A DNA stretch of 64,000 nt from the NCBI RefSeq assembly GCF_003385845.1, contig NZ_QRDJ01000006.1, forward strand, positions 744,001 through 808,000, written 5' to 3'. The notes under the pieces were generated by a model. The model was not told the origin of the DNA, made no database searches, and was given only the letters and a program-made list of their open reading frames with translations. Position 1 is the first letter of the stretch; each line of letters opens with the position of its first letter. The DNA is from Kushneria indalinina DSM 14324 (lineage in GTDB: Bacteria; Pseudomonadota; Gammaproteobacteria; Pseudomonadales; Halomonadaceae). The position numbers were made by a program, and so were the translations under genes. Positions 19,527 to 29,536 of the stretch are shown piece after piece.

Positions 19527-19555
19527 TTGTGAGAAAGCAGCGCTCTTTCGATAAT
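19527..19555 (+). promoter_or_regulatory. Sigma70-type promoter for gap
   Basis: TTGTGA at 19527-19532 and GATAAT at 19550-19555 with a 17-base spacer, the optimal spacing. Transcription would start near 19562. Confidence 0.6.
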
Positions 19556-19680
19556 GCCGCCACCTTAAGATTGCAGCTGCCGAGAGAGTGCCCACGATAC
19601 CAGCATGGATATCAAATAAAACAAGGGCAGGCGCTGCAGGTTTTCGATCACTGCTTTTGATCACTGCAAGGAAACCTGAC

Positions 19681-21129
19681 GTGAGTATGGAAAAAGAAGA
19701 AACGTGCCTGCAGCAGTGGCAGGCACAGGAGGCGCTGGCCGAAGAGATGATCCCGCTGCTGGGGCGTCTCTATCGGACCTGCCAGGTCGTACCGCTGATG
19801 TATGGCCGTTCCATGGTCAATCAATCGGTCATTCAATTACTAAAGCACCATCGCTATGCCCGCCATGCCGAAAACGTTGAGCTGGAGGTCGGCGATACTT
19901 TCGCTCTTGTCAAACGGCTGATCGAGCTTGAGCCCGGCCCGGCTCATATCGATATCGGCAAACTTGCCGTGGCCTACAAGCGCAGTGGCGAGCGTGATGT
20001 GATGGGCTTTTTAAGGAAGGCACTTGTTCCCATTGTGGGCCAGCAGGGCAGGGGGCCTTCAGAGCCTCCCCGTGATGTGGTGCTGTATGGTTTTGGCCGT
20101 ATCGGACGACTGCTGGCAAGGCTTCTTATCGAGCGGATCGGTGGCGGGCGTACGCTGAGGCTGCGTGGCGTTGTCGTACGTGGTGACAGTTCTGATCTGG
20201 AAAAGCGTGCCAGCCTGCTGCGCCGCGATTCCATCCATGGGCCTTTTCCCGGCACGCTGACCCTGGATCATGACAATGACGCCATCATTGCCAATGGTAA
20301 CTATATCCAGTTCATCCGCGCCGAATCGCCGGAAAGCATTGATTACACGGCCTACGGCATCGATAACGCCATTGTGGTGGACAACACCGGCAAGTGGCGT
20401 GACCGGGAGGGGCTGGCGAAACACCTGTCCGCAAAGGGTGTAGCACGTGTGCTGCTCACGGCGCCGGGCAAGGGCGATATCAAGAATATCGTTTACGGCA
20501 TCAACGAGCATGAGGCCGATGAAAGCGAGCAGATTCTGTCGGCGGCATCGTGTACCACCAACGCCATTGTGCCGGTGCTGAAATGTCTGTCGGATCGTTA
20601 CGGCATCGAGCGTGGCCATGTAGAAACGGTACATGCCTATACTAACGATCAGAATCTGACCGATAACTATCACAAGGTCGAGCGTCGTGGGCGCAGCGCG
20701 CCAATGAACATGGTGCTGACCGAAACGGGCGCGGCGAAAGCGGTGGCGCGGGCACTGCCGGAGCTTGCCGGCAAGCTGACCGGCAATGCCATTCGTGTGC
20801 CGATCCCCAATGTCTCCATGGCGATTTTGAATCTGACGCTTGAAAAGGCGTGCGACAGGACGTCCCTGAACGGCTACCTCCGCGAGATGTCGATCGATTC
20901 GAAACTGCGTCGCCAGATCGACTTTGTCGATTCGCCCGAGGTGGTGTCATCGGATTTCGTGGGCAATCGTCACGGCGGCATCGTGGACGGCAAGGCGACC
21001 ATCGTTGATGGCAGAAATATCGTGCTTTATGTGTGGTACGACAATGAGTTTGGCTACAGTGCCCAGGTGATTCGACTGGTGCAGCATATGGCGCATGCGC
21101 GTCTTCCTTCCTTTCCTTCGCCAAACTGA
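19681..21129 (+). CDS. gap: Glyceraldehyde-3-phosphate dehydrogenase, N-terminally extended type
   Basis: NAD(P)-dependent enzyme interconverting glyceraldehyde-3-phosphate and 1,3-bisphosphoglycerate. The 482-residue protein has an extra N-terminal domain of about 130 residues before the Rossmann motif GFGRIGR (from Gly137). The catalytic Cys291 is in SAASCTTN, and the C-terminal WYDNEFGYS is intact. Length and the neighbourhood mfd-gap-nqrA match the long GAPDH (PA3001-like) of pseudomonads. The GTG at 19681 was preferred because AAGGA lies eight bases before it; an ATG two codons on is the alternative. A HexR-like operator and a promoter lie upstream. Confidence 0.93.
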   Translation: MSMEKEETCLQQWQAQEALAEEMIPLLGRLYRTCQVVPLMYGRSMVNQSVIQLLKHHRYARHAENVELEVGDTFALVKRLIELEPGPAHIDIGKLAVAYKRSGERDVMGFLRKALVPIVGQQGRGPSEPPRDVVLYGFGRIGRLLARLLIERIGGGRTLRLRGVVVRGDSSDLEKRASLLRRDSIHGPFPGTLTLDHDNDAIIANGNYIQFIRAESPESIDYTAYGIDNAIVVDNTGKWRDREGLAKHLSAKGVARVLLTAPGKGDIKNIVYGINEHEADESEQILSAASCTTNAIVPVLKCLSDRYGIERGHVETVHAYTNDQNLTDNYHKVERRGRSAPMNMVLTETGAAKAVARALPELAGKLTGNAIRVPIPNVSMAILNLTLEKACDRTSLNGYLREMSIDSKLRRQIDFVDSPEVVSSDFVGNRHGGIVDGKATIVDGRNIVLYVWYDNEFGYSAQVIRLVQHMAHARLPSFPSPN

Positions 21130-21143
21130 AATCAGCGTATTTT

Positions 21144-21165
21144 CTCCTGGACTTTGGTCCAGGAG
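21144..21165 (+). terminator. Hairpin after gap
   Basis: Perfect 9-bp stem: CTCCTGGAC at 21144-21152 and its complement at 21157-21165, loop TTTG. It lies 15 bases after the gap stop, but no T run follows, so factor-independent termination is uncertain. Confidence 0.45.
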
Positions 21166-21224
21166 ACCCCCGCCTGCAATGTGAATCCCTTGTAACTCAT
21201 ATGGTTTTTCATGTTCCGGCTCCT

Positions 21225-21230
21225 TATAAT
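21225..21230 (+). promoter_or_regulatory. Candidate -10 element for the nqr operon
   Basis: A consensus TATAAT lies in the gap before nqrA, with no good -35 at 16-18 bases. Use of this element would leave a leader of about 170 bases that contains repeated ATCACC and ACGGTT...ATCAA motifs. Confidence 0.4.
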
Positions 21231-21406
21231 ACGGCTGGTTTTTAAACCGTGTTAATCATGTCCGCTCTGGCGGATCACCGAAACATCTCATCTGATTGAT
21301 CATCACCCAAGGGGATCACCGGGAATAACGGTTGCTATCAATAGCTTGCGTCAAACGGTTATCAAACCCTGCATGACTGCATCAGATTCGACTACTGGGC
21401 GAGACT

Positions 21407-22762
21407 ATGATCGAAGTCAAACGAGGCCTGGATCTCCCCATCGCGGGTTCACCTTCCCAGACCATCGAAAATGGTCAGCCGGTGAAGCATGTGGCCGTTC
21501 TTGGCCCTGACTACATCGGCATGCGGCCGACCATGGAAGTCCGCGAGGGAGACCGGGTATCGCTTGGTCAGGTACTTTTTACTGACAAGAAAACCGAAGG
21601 CGTTCGATATGTGGCGCCTGCCGCCGGTGAGGTAGTAGCCATTAATCGTGGTGAGAAGCGCCGCCTTTTGTCGGTGGTCATTCGACTTGATGAAAACAGC
21701 GATAGTCAGGCGCCCGCTCTTGAGCGTCACGATCCCAGCCGTCTCGATACGCTTGAGCGACAAACGGTGGTCGATCAGCTGGTGGCTACCGGCCTGTGGA
21801 CCAGCTTTCGAAAGCGACCCTTTTCCCGTGTGCCGTCGGTGTCCGAGCAGCCGCTCAACATTTTCGTGACGGCCATCGATACGCATCCCTTGAGTGCTGA
21901 TCCGGCGCCCATTATCCAGGAGCGACGCGAAGATTTCGTCAATGGACTCAGGGTCATTCGACACCTGACCGAAGGGCAGGTCTATCTGTGTACGGCACCT
22001 GGTGCCGAAATTGCCGGTAGTGAGCTTGACGGAGTAAGGCATGAAAGCTTTGCCGGTCCTCACCCGGCAGGTCTTGCAGGGACCCACATACATTATCTTT
22101 CGCCGGTAGGAATCAGTCGTCAGGTATGGCACCTGAACTATCAGGATGTCATGGCCATTGGCACGCTGTTCACGGAAGGCCATCTGGATACGCGACGTGT
22201 TGTCGCCATTGGTGGTCCGGGCGCCAAAAAACCGCGTCTGGTACGTACGCGTCTTGGCGCAAGCCTTGATGAGCTGCTTGCCGGTGAAGTCGAAAGCGAC
22301 AATGACGTTCGCATCATCTCGGGATCGGTTTTTGGTGGCAGTACTGCCAAAGAGGCAACGGCCTATCTGGGGCGTTATCACCTGCAGGTGTCGCTGATCG
22401 AGGAGGGCCACAAACGTGCGCTGTTTGGCTGGCTTTCACTGGGTTTGGACCGGCATTCCGCGACCGGTATCTATCTGTCGCGGTTGACGCGTCCGGCCTC
22501 CTTTCGTCCCAATACCAACACCAACGGCTCGGAACGTGCCATGGTGCCAATCGGTTCTTACGAACAGATTATGCCGCTGGATATTCTGCCGACCCAGCTT
22601 TTGCGTTCGCTGATCGTGGGCGACATTGAAGTGGCCATGCAGCTGGGTTGTCTGGAGCTCGACGAAGAAGATCTGGCGCTTTGCACCTATGTCTGCCCGG
22701 GCAAGTATGAATATGGTCCGATCCTTCGCGACAATCTGACAACGATCGAGAAAGAGGTCTGA
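21407..22762 (+). CDS. nqrA: Na+-translocating NADH:quinone reductase subunit A
   Basis: Peripheral subunit of Na+-NQR, the respiratory complex that oxidises NADH, reduces ubiquinone and pumps sodium outwards. NqrA faces the cytoplasm and takes part in quinone binding. The 451-residue protein begins with the family's [13 protein letters not shown] and shows [15 protein letters not shown], biotinyl-like [14 protein letters not shown], and the RnfC-type barrel. The C-terminus with [13 protein letters not shown] matches NqrA. Its TGA overlaps the nqrB ATG. First gene of a six-gene operon typical of marine and halophilic bacteria. Confidence 0.97.
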   Translation: MIEVKRGLDLPIAGSPSQTIENGQPVKHVAVLGPDYIGMRPTMEVREGDRVSLGQVLFTDKKTEGVRYVAPAAGEVVAINRGEKRRLLSVVIRLDENSDSQAPALERHDPSRLDTLERQTVVDQLVATGLWTSFRKRPFSRVPSVSEQPLNIFVTAIDTHPLSADPAPIIQERREDFVNGLRVIRHLTEGQVYLCTAPGAEIAGSELDGVRHESFAGPHPAGLAGTHIHYLSPVGISRQVWHLNYQDVMAIGTLFTEGHLDTRRVVAIGGPGAKKPRLVRTRLGASLDELLAGEVESDNDVRIISGSVFGGSTAKEATAYLGRYHLQVSLIEEGHKRALFGWLSLGLDRHSATGIYLSRLTRPASFRPNTNTNGSERAMVPIGSYEQIMPLDILPTQLLRSLIVGDIEVAMQLGCLELDEEDLALCTYVCPGKYEYGPILRDNLTTIEKEV

Positions 22763-23991
22763 TGATGGGGATTCGTCGTTTACTGGACAATATCGAGCCC
22801 CACTTTCATGAGGGCGGGAAGTATCAACGCTTCTACGCACTTTATGAGGCGGTCGATACGATTTTCTATGCCCCGGGTCATGTGACCGGGTCAACTTCTC
22901 ACGTGCGCGATGGTATCGACCTCAAGCGCATCATGATCACGGTCTGGATGTGTACCTGGCCGGCCATGTTCTTCGGGATGTACAACGCAGGCCTTCAGGC
23001 CAACGTTGCCATCGCTGACAACTATGGTGCGCTGGCGGGCTGGCGCGAATCGGTCGTCATGGCACTCGCCGGAGGGCATGATCCTGGCAGCATCTGGGCC
23101 AACTTCGTGCTTGGGGCGACATGGTTTCTGCCGATTTACGCTGTCACCTTTATCGTGGGCGGCTTCTGGGAAGTCCTGTTTGCCATTCGTCGTGGTCATG
23201 AGGTCAATGAAGGCTTCTTTGTAACCTCTGTGCTGTTTGCCCTGATTCTGCCGGCGACCGTGCCGCTGTGGCAGGTTGCCCTGGGGATTACCTTTGGCGT
23301 GGTTATTGGCAAGGAAGTGTTTGGCGGTACCGGCAAGAACTTCCTCAATCCGGCCCTGACCGGACGTGCCTTTCTCTACTTTGCCTATCCAGCGCAGCTA
23401 TCGGGTGACTCTGTCTGGGTGCCGGCTGATGGCTATACGGGTGCGACGGCGCTTTCGACCGCCGCTCAGGGTGGCGTAGAGCAGCTGGTGGCACAAACGC
23501 CCTGGCTCAATGCCTTTCTGGGTTTCATTCAGGGGAGTGTCGGTGAGACGTCGACCCTGCTGATTCTGCTGGGTGGTCTGGTCATGGTCTGGACCAGAGT
23601 GGCTTCCTGGCGCATTATTCTGGGTGTTTTCCTCGGCATGGTCGCCACAGCGACGCTGTTCAATTTTATCGGCTCCGATACCAACCCGATGTTTGCGCTG
23701 CCCTGGTACTGGCACCTTGTCATTGGTGGCTTTGCCTTTGGCATGATCTTCATGGCGACTGACCCCGTGTCGGCCTCGATGACCAACACCGGCAAATTGA
23801 TTTTCGGTGGGTTGATCGGTTTCATGACAGTGCTGATCAGGGTCGCCAACCCGGCGTTCCCCGAGGGCATTATGCTGGCCATCCTGTTTGCCAATCTTTT
23901 CGCACCGCTGATCGACCACTTTATCGTTCAGGCCAATATCAAACGTCGGCAGAAGCGTCTTATGCCGTCAAGGGATAAGGAGGTTGCCTGA
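22762..23991 (+). CDS. nqrB: Na+-translocating NADH:quinone reductase subunit B
   Basis: Largest membrane subunit of Na+-NQR, carrying riboflavin and a covalent FMN; it forms much of the sodium path and quinone site. The 409-residue product has about ten transmembrane segments. The flavinylation motif is [10 protein letters not shown], with Thr229 in GAT the expected FMN attachment residue. [20 protein letters not shown] and [14 protein letters not shown] are family signatures. Starts at 22762 overlapping the nqrA stop (an ATG one codon on is equivalent); ends overlapping nqrC. Confidence 0.97.
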   Translation: MMGIRRLLDNIEPHFHEGGKYQRFYALYEAVDTIFYAPGHVTGSTSHVRDGIDLKRIMITVWMCTWPAMFFGMYNAGLQANVAIADNYGALAGWRESVVMALAGGHDPGSIWANFVLGATWFLPIYAVTFIVGGFWEVLFAIRRGHEVNEGFFVTSVLFALILPATVPLWQVALGITFGVVIGKEVFGGTGKNFLNPALTGRAFLYFAYPAQLSGDSVWVPADGYTGATALSTAAQGGVEQLVAQTPWLNAFLGFIQGSVGETSTLLILLGGLVMVWTRVASWRIILGVFLGMVATATLFNFIGSDTNPMFALPWYWHLVIGGFAFGMIFMATDPVSASMTNTGKLIFGGLIGFMTVLIRVANPAFPEGIMLAILFANLFAPLIDHFIVQANIKRRQKRLMPSRDKEVA

Positions 23992-24776
23992 TGGCCAGCA
24001 ATGATTCGATCAAGAAAACGCTGACAGTGGCGCTGTCACTGTGCGTTGTCTGCTCCGTGGTTGTCTCCACGGCAGCCGTGGCGCTTAGACCCACACAGCA
24101 GCAGAATCAGGAGCTTGATCGCAAGACCAATGTATTGCAGGTCGCCAACCTGCTCGAGCCCGGGCAGAGTGTGGAGCGTCAGTTCAACGAGATCACCCAG
24201 CGTGTGGTGGATCTGCGTACTGGTGAATACGCTGAGGATATCGATCCGGACCGCTTTAACCAGATTGCCTCGACCCAGGACCCGGCCATGTCGCGCACGT
24301 TGGGCGGCAGCCAGGACCGTGCGGGCCTCGGCGGTCGTGTCGAAAACTATGCTACGGTCTTTCTGGTAGGTGACCCCGATAATCCCGACGAGATTATTCT
24401 GCCGGTACGTGGTCAGGGTCTGTGGTCGTTGATGCTGGGATATCTGGCGCTTGAAGGCGACGGCAATACGGTGGTGGGCCTTTCGTTCTACGAGCAGGGT
24501 GAGACACCAGGGCTTGGCGGTGAGGTAGACAATCCTCGCTGGAAGTCGCTCTGGCCCGGCAAGGAAATTTACCCTGAAGGCAGCAACGACCCCGCGATCC
24601 GACTGGTCAAAGGGGGCGTTGGCAGCAACACACCTGATGCCGAACACAAGGTGGATGCACTTTCCGGTGCCACCCTCACCAGTACCGGTGTGACCAACCT
24701 GCTGCAGTTCTGGATGGGCGACGAAGGCTTCGCCAACTATCTGGCGCGCTTTCGTGACACTTCACAAGGAGCTTGA
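23991..24776 (+). CDS. nqrC: Na+-translocating NADH:quinone reductase subunit C
   Basis: Membrane-anchored subunit with a periplasmic domain bearing covalent FMN. The 261-residue protein has one N-terminal transmembrane helix (about residues 12-30) followed by the FMN-binding domain. The attachment motif is [11 protein letters not shown], with Thr228 in SGAT the likely FMN-linked residue. [16 protein letters not shown] is the family segment. FMN transfer needs ApbE, which is not encoded next to this operon. The operon continues directly into nqrD. Confidence 0.97.
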   Translation: MASNDSIKKTLTVALSLCVVCSVVVSTAAVALRPTQQQNQELDRKTNVLQVANLLEPGQSVERQFNEITQRVVDLRTGEYAEDIDPDRFNQIASTQDPAMSRTLGGSQDRAGLGGRVENYATVFLVGDPDNPDEIILPVRGQGLWSLMLGYLALEGDGNTVVGLSFYEQGETPGLGGEVDNPRWKSLWPGKEIYPEGSNDPAIRLVKGGVGSNTPDAEHKVDALSGATLTSTGVTNLLQFWMGDEGFANYLARFRDTSQGA

Positions 24777-24778
24777 TC

Positions 24779-25459
24779 ATGGCGAAAACTGATACGGCCA
24801 GAGGTCTGCTGATAACTCCGATCTTTCAGAATAACCCCATTGCACTGCAGATTCTCGGGATCTGTAGCGCGCTGGCGGTCACCAATTCCATGAGCACATC
24901 GCTGGTCATGGGGCTGGCGGTTATTGCGGTGACGGCATTTTCGAACATGTTCGTCTCGTTGATCCGCAATCACATGCCGTCATCGATTCGTATCATCATT
25001 CAGATGACCATTATCGCCTCACTGGTCATCGTGGTGGACCAGCTCCTGAGAGCCTTCGCCTATGATCTCTCCAAGCAGCTGTCGGTGTTTGTGGGGCTGA
25101 TCATTACCAACTGCATCGTCATGGGGCGTGCTGAAGCCTTTGCCATGCAAAATGGTCCCGGCCTGAGCTTTCTTGACGGTGTCGGCAACGGTCTGGGCTA
25201 TACCTTTATCCTGCTGGCCGTCGGCTTTTTCCGCGAGCTGCTGGGGTCTGGGTCGGTGTTCGGCATTACCATCATGCAGACCGTCAACGATGGTGGCTGG
25301 TACCTTCCCAACGGTTTGATGCTGCTGCCGCCGTCGGCATTTTTCGTGATCGGGCTGCTCATCTGGGCCATCAGAAGCTTCAACCCGGAGCAGGTTGAAA
25401 GCAACGAGTTCAAAATCACTACCAACACCAAGCCGCAGGCTGCCGAGGGGAGCGCGTGA
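24779..25459 (+). CDS. nqrD: Na+-translocating NADH:quinone reductase subunit D
   Basis: Integral membrane subunit of about six helices; together with NqrE it binds an intramembrane iron-sulfur centre and forms part of the ion pathway. The 226-residue protein shows [18 protein letters not shown] with the conserved cysteine, and [13 protein letters not shown] with the second one. The ATG at 24779 lies two bases after the nqrC stop; an in-frame TTG just upstream is unlikely. It overlaps nqrE by one base. Confidence 0.96.
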   Translation: MAKTDTARGLLITPIFQNNPIALQILGICSALAVTNSMSTSLVMGLAVIAVTAFSNMFVSLIRNHMPSSIRIIIQMTIIASLVIVVDQLLRAFAYDLSKQLSVFVGLIITNCIVMGRAEAFAMQNGPGLSFLDGVGNGLGYTFILLAVGFFRELLGSGSVFGITIMQTVNDGGWYLPNGLMLLPPSAFFVIGLLIWAIRSFNPEQVESNEFKITTNTKPQAAEGSA

Positions 25460-26079
25460 TGTTCGAACATTACCTTAGCCTGTTCATCAAGGCCGTATTT
25501 GTCGAGAACATGGCGCTGGCCTTCTTTCTGGGCATGTGTACCTTTCTGGCCGTCTCCAAAAAGGTATCCTCTGCCATCGGTCTGGGCGTTGCGGTGATCG
25601 TGGTGCTCACCATCACGGTGCCGGCCAATAATCTGATCCTCAACTATCTGCTCAAGGCCGGTGCGCTTTCGTGGACGGGTGTTGAGGGTGCCGAGAACAT
25701 TGATCTGTCGTTTCTGGGTCTTCTGAGCTATATCGGCGTCATCGCTGCCATTGTTCAGATTCTCGAGATGTTTCTCGACAAGTTCGTGCCTGCGCTCTAC
25801 AACGCGCTCGGTGTCTACCTGCCGCTGATTACGGTGAACTGTGCCATCCTGGGGGCGGCGCTTTTCATGGTGCAGCGCGACTACGCCTTTGGTGAATCGG
25901 TCATTTACGGTCTTGGTGCCGGGTTTGGCTGGGCGCTGGCCATCGCAGCACTGGCCGGCATTCGTGAAAAACTCAAGTACAGCGATGTGCCTGCCGGACT
26001 TCAGGGATTGGGTATCACCTTCCTGACGGTTGGTCTGATGTCACTGGGCTTCATGTCGTTTTCCGGCGTTCAGCTGTAA
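25459..26079 (+). CDS. nqrE: Na+-translocating NADH:quinone reductase subunit E
   Basis: Integral membrane partner of NqrD with about six helices. The 206-residue product contains [18 protein letters not shown] and [15 protein letters not shown], each carrying a conserved cysteine that contributes to the shared iron centre with NqrD. The ATG at 25459 overlaps the nqrD stop. A gap of 34 bases with AAGGA leads to nqrF. Confidence 0.96.
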   Translation: MFEHYLSLFIKAVFVENMALAFFLGMCTFLAVSKKVSSAIGLGVAVIVVLTITVPANNLILNYLLKAGALSWTGVEGAENIDLSFLGLLSYIGVIAAIVQILEMFLDKFVPALYNALGVYLPLITVNCAILGAALFMVQRDYAFGESVIYGLGAGFGWALAIAALAGIREKLKYSDVPAGLQGLGITFLTVGLMSLGFMSFSGVQL

Positions 26080-26113
26080 GCGGCGGATCATCGACTGAGC
26101 AAGGAAACGAGTC

Positions 26114-27346
26114 ATGGTAGATATCTCTGTCATTATCGTTGGCGTGGTCATGTTCACGCTGATTATTCTGGGCCTTGTGGCCATTATCCTTACCGCTCGC
26201 AGCCGATTGGTCAGCAGCGGTGAGGTGACCATCGAGATCAATGGTGATCCCGAAAGCACCATCAAGACCCAGGCCGGGGGCAAGCTCTTGCAGACCCTCG
26301 CCGGTCAGGGCATTTTTCTGTCGTCTGCCTGTGGCGGCGGCGGGTCCTGCGCACAGTGCAAGTGCCGCGTGCAGGAAGGTGGCGGGTCGATCCTGGCTAC
26401 CGAAGAGAGCCATTTCACCATGGGTGAAAAGAAGGAAGGGTGGCGTCTCTCCTGTCAGGTGCCGGTCAAGCAGGATATGAAGATCGAGGTGCCCGAGGAT
26501 GTGTTCGGCGTCAAGAAATGGGAATGCACCGTTGTTGACAATGACAACGTGGCCACCTTTATCAAGGAGCTGACGCTGCGTCTGCCCGAAGGCGAGAACG
26601 TGGCCTTCCGTGCCGGTGGTTACATGCAGCTTGAGGCGCCGCCGTATGAGGTCGATTTCAGCAATTTTGATATCGCTGAAGAGTATCGTGGTGACTGGGA
26701 CAGGTTCGGGTTTTTCAATCTGAAAACCAAAACAACCGAGCCGGTCATTCGCGCCTACTCAATGGCCAACTATCCGGAAGAGAAGGGTATTCTCAAGTTC
26801 AATATCCGTATCGCCACGCCGCCGCCCAACTCCAGCCATCAGCCGGGTCTCATGTCGAGCTGGGTCTTCAGCCTCAAGGCCGGTGACAAGGTCACGGTGT
26901 ATGGTCCCTTTGGCGAGTTTTTCGCCAAGGATACCGATGCTGAAATGATCTTTATCGGTGGCGGTGCGGGCATGGCCCCCATGCGAAGCCATATTTTCGA
27001 TCAGCTCAAGCGTCTGGGTAGCGAACGCAAGATCTCTTTCTGGTATGGCGCACGCTCGGTTCGCGAGTCGTTCTACAACGACGAGTACGACCGGCTGCAG
27101 GAAGAAAATCCCAACTTTGAGTGGCACCTGGCACTGTCGGATCCGCAGCCTGAAGACAACTGGACCGGCAAGACCGGGTTTATCCATAACGTATTGTATG
27201 AAAACTATCTGAAGGATCATCCGGCCCCGGAAGACTGTGAGTACTACATGTGTGGGCCGCCGATGATGAATGCCTCGGTCGTCAAGATGCTTCTTGACAT
27301 GGGGGTTGAGCCGGAAAACATTCTACTTGATGATTTCGGCGGCTGA
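26114..27346 (+). CDS. nqrF: Na+-translocating NADH:quinone reductase subunit F (NADH-oxidising)
   Basis: NADH-binding entry subunit with a 2Fe-2S cluster and FAD. The 410-residue protein has one N-terminal membrane helix, a ferredoxin domain with Cys73, Cys79, Cys82 and Cys114, an FAD domain with RAYSMANYP, and a ferredoxin-reductase-type NAD domain ([15 protein letters not shown], then YYMCGPPMM and the C-terminal DDFGG). All ligands are present. A terminator follows 17 bases after the stop, so the structural nqr operon ends here; the usual apbE gene is absent. Confidence 0.97.
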   Translation: MVDISVIIVGVVMFTLIILGLVAIILTARSRLVSSGEVTIEINGDPESTIKTQAGGKLLQTLAGQGIFLSSACGGGGSCAQCKCRVQEGGGSILATEESHFTMGEKKEGWRLSCQVPVKQDMKIEVPEDVFGVKKWECTVVDNDNVATFIKELTLRLPEGENVAFRAGGYMQLEAPPYEVDFSNFDIAEEYRGDWDRFGFFNLKTKTTEPVIRAYSMANYPEEKGILKFNIRIATPPPNSSHQPGLMSSWVFSLKAGDKVTVYGPFGEFFAKDTDAEMIFIGGGAGMAPMRSHIFDQLKRLGSERKISFWYGARSVRESFYNDEYDRLQEENPNFEWHLALSDPQPEDNWTGKTGFIHNVLYENYLKDHPAPEDCEYYMCGPPMMNASVVKMLLDMGVEPENILLDDFGG

Positions 27347-27362
27347 TTCAGCGCTTCCTTCC

Positions 27363-27392
27363 ACGGCATCGGTATTCCCGATGCCGTTTTTA
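27363..27392 (+). terminator. Rho-independent terminator after nqrF
   Basis: Ten-bp stem (ACGGCATCGG at 27363-27372, complement at 27378-27387) with a five-base loop and a following T-rich tract. It separates nqrA-F from nqrM. Confidence 0.85.
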
Positions 27393-27512
27393 TTTGAACT
27401 CTATTAACATGATTGTGCTGCCAGCATTGGTACTTGTGCGGTCAGGGCAGTTAAAATGATGATTACGGTCAAACCCTGGTGGGCGATGACCGACAACGAA
27501 CAGGAGCGATCC

Positions 27513-27764
27513 ATGCTGTTATGGTTGATGGTTCTGGCAGTCATGCTGCTTATCGTAGGCGCCATGTCAGTAGGCGTTTTATTGGGACGCAAGCCCATCA
27601 GCGGTTCTTGCGGTGGCCTCAATAATCTGGGGCTCAAGCAGGGCTGCGATATTTGTGGCGGCAAGGATGAGGTCTGTGAAGAGCAGCAGCGCAAGGAAAA
27701 GCTGCAGCTGATGGCTCAAAGGCCCGAGCTGGCTTTCGATGCCACCCGCAAGCCGGGAGCCTAG
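27513..27764 (+). CDS. nqrM: Na+-NQR maturation protein NqrM
   Basis: Small membrane protein needed for assembly of active Na+-NQR, probably delivering iron to the NqrD/NqrE centre. The 83-residue protein has one N-terminal transmembrane helix (about residues 2-24) and a short cytoplasmic tail with four conserved cysteines in SGSCGG, QGCDICGG and EVCEE. The ATG at 27513 was chosen because CAGGAGCG lies just upstream; the frame continues 19 codons further without a ribosome-binding site. It lies after the nqr terminator and six bases before sthA. Confidence 0.92.
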   Translation: MLLWLMVLAVMLLIVGAMSVGVLLGRKPISGSCGGLNNLGLKQGCDICGGKDEVCEEQQRKEKLQLMAQRPELAFDATRKPGA

Positions 27765-27770
27765 TGAGTC

Positions 27771-29162
27771 ATGCCGACCTATCAGTATGATGTTGTAGTG
27801 CTTGGGGCCGGGCCCGCGGGGGAAAGCGCCGCTGTTAATGCTGCCAAACATGACAAGCGAGTCGCCATCGTCGAGCTTCAGTCAGCGGTGGGCGGCAACT
27901 GTACGCACAAGGGCACCATTCCATCGAAGACGTTGCGTCACGCGGTCAAGCAGGTGGTGCAATTCAACAATAATCCCATGTTCAGGGATCTCGGAGAGCC
28001 TCGCTGGGTCTCCTTTCCTCGCATGCTCGAGCGCTCCCGCCGGGTGATCGAGGATCAGGTCGCGATGCGGACACGCTTTTACGCGCGAAATCGTATTGAT
28101 GTCTTCTTTGGAACGGCCTCCTTTGCCGATCCTCATACCATCCAGATCGGTGACGGGCATGGCACCAGCGAATCGCTGGTTGCTGAAAACATCGTTATTG
28201 CTACTGGCTCGCGCCCCTATCGACCCTCGGATGTCAATTTCAGACATCCGCGCATCTACTGCTCCGACACGATCCTGGGTCTGTCACATACACCCCAGCG
28301 CATCATGATCTACGGCGCCGGCGTTATCGGCTGCGAGTACGCCTCGATCTTTTCCAATCTGGGCGTCAAGGTCGACCTGATCGATACCCGCGATCGGCTA
28401 CTGTCGTTTCTGGATGATCAGATCAGTGACGCGCTGTCCTATCATCTACGCAACAACGGCGTGCAGATTCGCCATAACGAGGAGTATTCCCGCGTTGAAG
28501 GGGATGAATCCGGCGTTACCCTGCATCTCAAGTCAGGCAAGAAGATGCGTGCCGATGCTTTCATGTGGGCCAATGGCCGCACGGGTAACACCGATACGCT
28601 CAAGCTTGAGAATGCAGGGCTTGAGTCGAATTCGCGTGGGCAGCTTCAGGTCGATACCAGCTACCGCACCAAAGTCGAGCATATCCATGCCGCCGGTGAT
28701 GTCATCGGCTGGCCCAGTCTTGCCAGTGCCGCTTATGATCAGGGACGTTCGGCATCCGGCGACGCTCTGAGCAAGGATTCGCGCTTCGTGGATGATATTC
28801 CCACGGGTATCTATACCATTCCCGAGATCAGCTCACTGGGCAAGACCGAGCGGGAGCTGACGGAGGCGCGAACGCCGTATGAGGTGGGGCAGGCCTTTTT
28901 CAAGGATACCGCGCGGGCTCAGATTACCGGCGACACGGTAGGCATGCTCAAGATTCTGTTCAATCCGCGAACGCTCGAGATCTACGGTATCCACTGTTTT
29001 GGCGATCAGGCCTCCGAAATCCTGCACATTGGTCAGGCGATCATGAACCAGCCCGGCGAATCCAATACGCTGGCATATTTTGTTAATACCACCTTCAACT
29101 ACCCGACCATGGCAGAAGCCTACCGTATCGCGGCGCATAATGGGCTTAACCGCCTACACTAG
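27771..29162 (+). CDS. sthA: Soluble pyridine nucleotide transhydrogenase
   Basis: FAD flavoprotein that equilibrates NADPH and NAD+, mainly draining excess NADPH in the cytoplasm. The 463-residue protein has the N-terminal FAD motif [13 protein letters not shown], the redox region [17 protein letters not shown], a second Rossmann motif [15 protein letters not shown], and the C-terminal dimerisation domain. The redox site has a single cysteine with Thr in place of the second, as is typical for SthA versus lipoamide dehydrogenase. It follows nqrM by six bases and ends at a terminator. Confidence 0.96.
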   Translation: MPTYQYDVVVLGAGPAGESAAVNAAKHDKRVAIVELQSAVGGNCTHKGTIPSKTLRHAVKQVVQFNNNPMFRDLGEPRWVSFPRMLERSRRVIEDQVAMRTRFYARNRIDVFFGTASFADPHTIQIGDGHGTSESLVAENIVIATGSRPYRPSDVNFRHPRIYCSDTILGLSHTPQRIMIYGAGVIGCEYASIFSNLGVKVDLIDTRDRLLSFLDDQISDALSYHLRNNGVQIRHNEEYSRVEGDESGVTLHLKSGKKMRADAFMWANGRTGNTDTLKLENAGLESNSRGQLQVDTSYRTKVEHIHAAGDVIGWPSLASAAYDQGRSASGDALSKDSRFVDDIPTGIYTIPEISSLGKTERELTEARTPYEVGQAFFKDTARAQITGDTVGMLKILFNPRTLEIYGIHCFGDQASEILHIGQAIMNQPGESNTLAYFVNTTFNYPTMAEAYRIAAHNGLNRLH

Positions 29163-29188
29163 CGATGTAAATGAGTCTTGTGTCAAAG

Positions 29189-29214
29189 CGCCGACCATCA
29201 GGTCGGCGTTTTTA
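29189..29214 (+). terminator. Rho-independent terminator after sthA
   Basis: Eight-bp stem CGCCGACC (29189-29196) with loop ATCA and complement at 29201-29208, followed by five T. Confidence 0.88.
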
Positions 29215-29245
29215 TAGAGTAACTGTTCATCACAAGGAGGCGACC

Positions 29246-29530
29246 TTGTCTCGCAAGGAAAGCTGCGCTAAGACAAGCGATCTGACGCTGCATTTCAATC
29301 ACGACATGCTGGTCGTGCATCGCCGCTATGAAGTCATCAGCATCATTAATGATGTATTGATCGGACTCTGGTTTCTGTTGGGAAGTATCTGCTTTTTCTA
29401 TTCATCACTAATGATGATCGGCACCTGGCTGTTTGTGATCGGCAGTGCGCAAATGCTGATCAGGCCGGTCATTCGATTGAGCCGACACTTCCATTTGAAG
29501 CGACTACCCCAGGCCAGTGACGATTTTTGA
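29246..29530 (+). CDS. YrhK-domain small membrane protein
   Basis: A 94-residue protein with two predicted transmembrane helices (about 38-55 and 60-75). The segment RRYEVISIINDVLIGLWFL and the ending WLFVIGSAQMLIRPVIRL are characteristic of the YrhK domain family, whose function is unknown. The start is called at TTG 29246 because a perfect AAGGAGG lies five bases upstream; no in-frame ATG precedes the conserved region with a comparable site. It ends six bases before the convergent tus stop. Confidence 0.75.
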   Translation: MSRKESCAKTSDLTLHFNHDMLVVHRRYEVISIINDVLIGLWFLLGSICFFYSSLMMIGTWLFVIGSAQMLIRPVIRLSRHFHLKRLPQASDDF

Positions 29531-29536
29531 GTGCCA

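Larger units (their letters stand above)
19277..19680. other. Intergenic region between divergent mfd and gap
   Basis: About 400 bases with no credible gene. It holds a HexR-like palindrome at 19492-19506 and a sigma70-type promoter at 19527-19555, both oriented for gap. Their position leaves a leader of roughly 120 bases before the gap start. No convincing mfd promoter is recognised in the left part. Confidence 0.6.
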
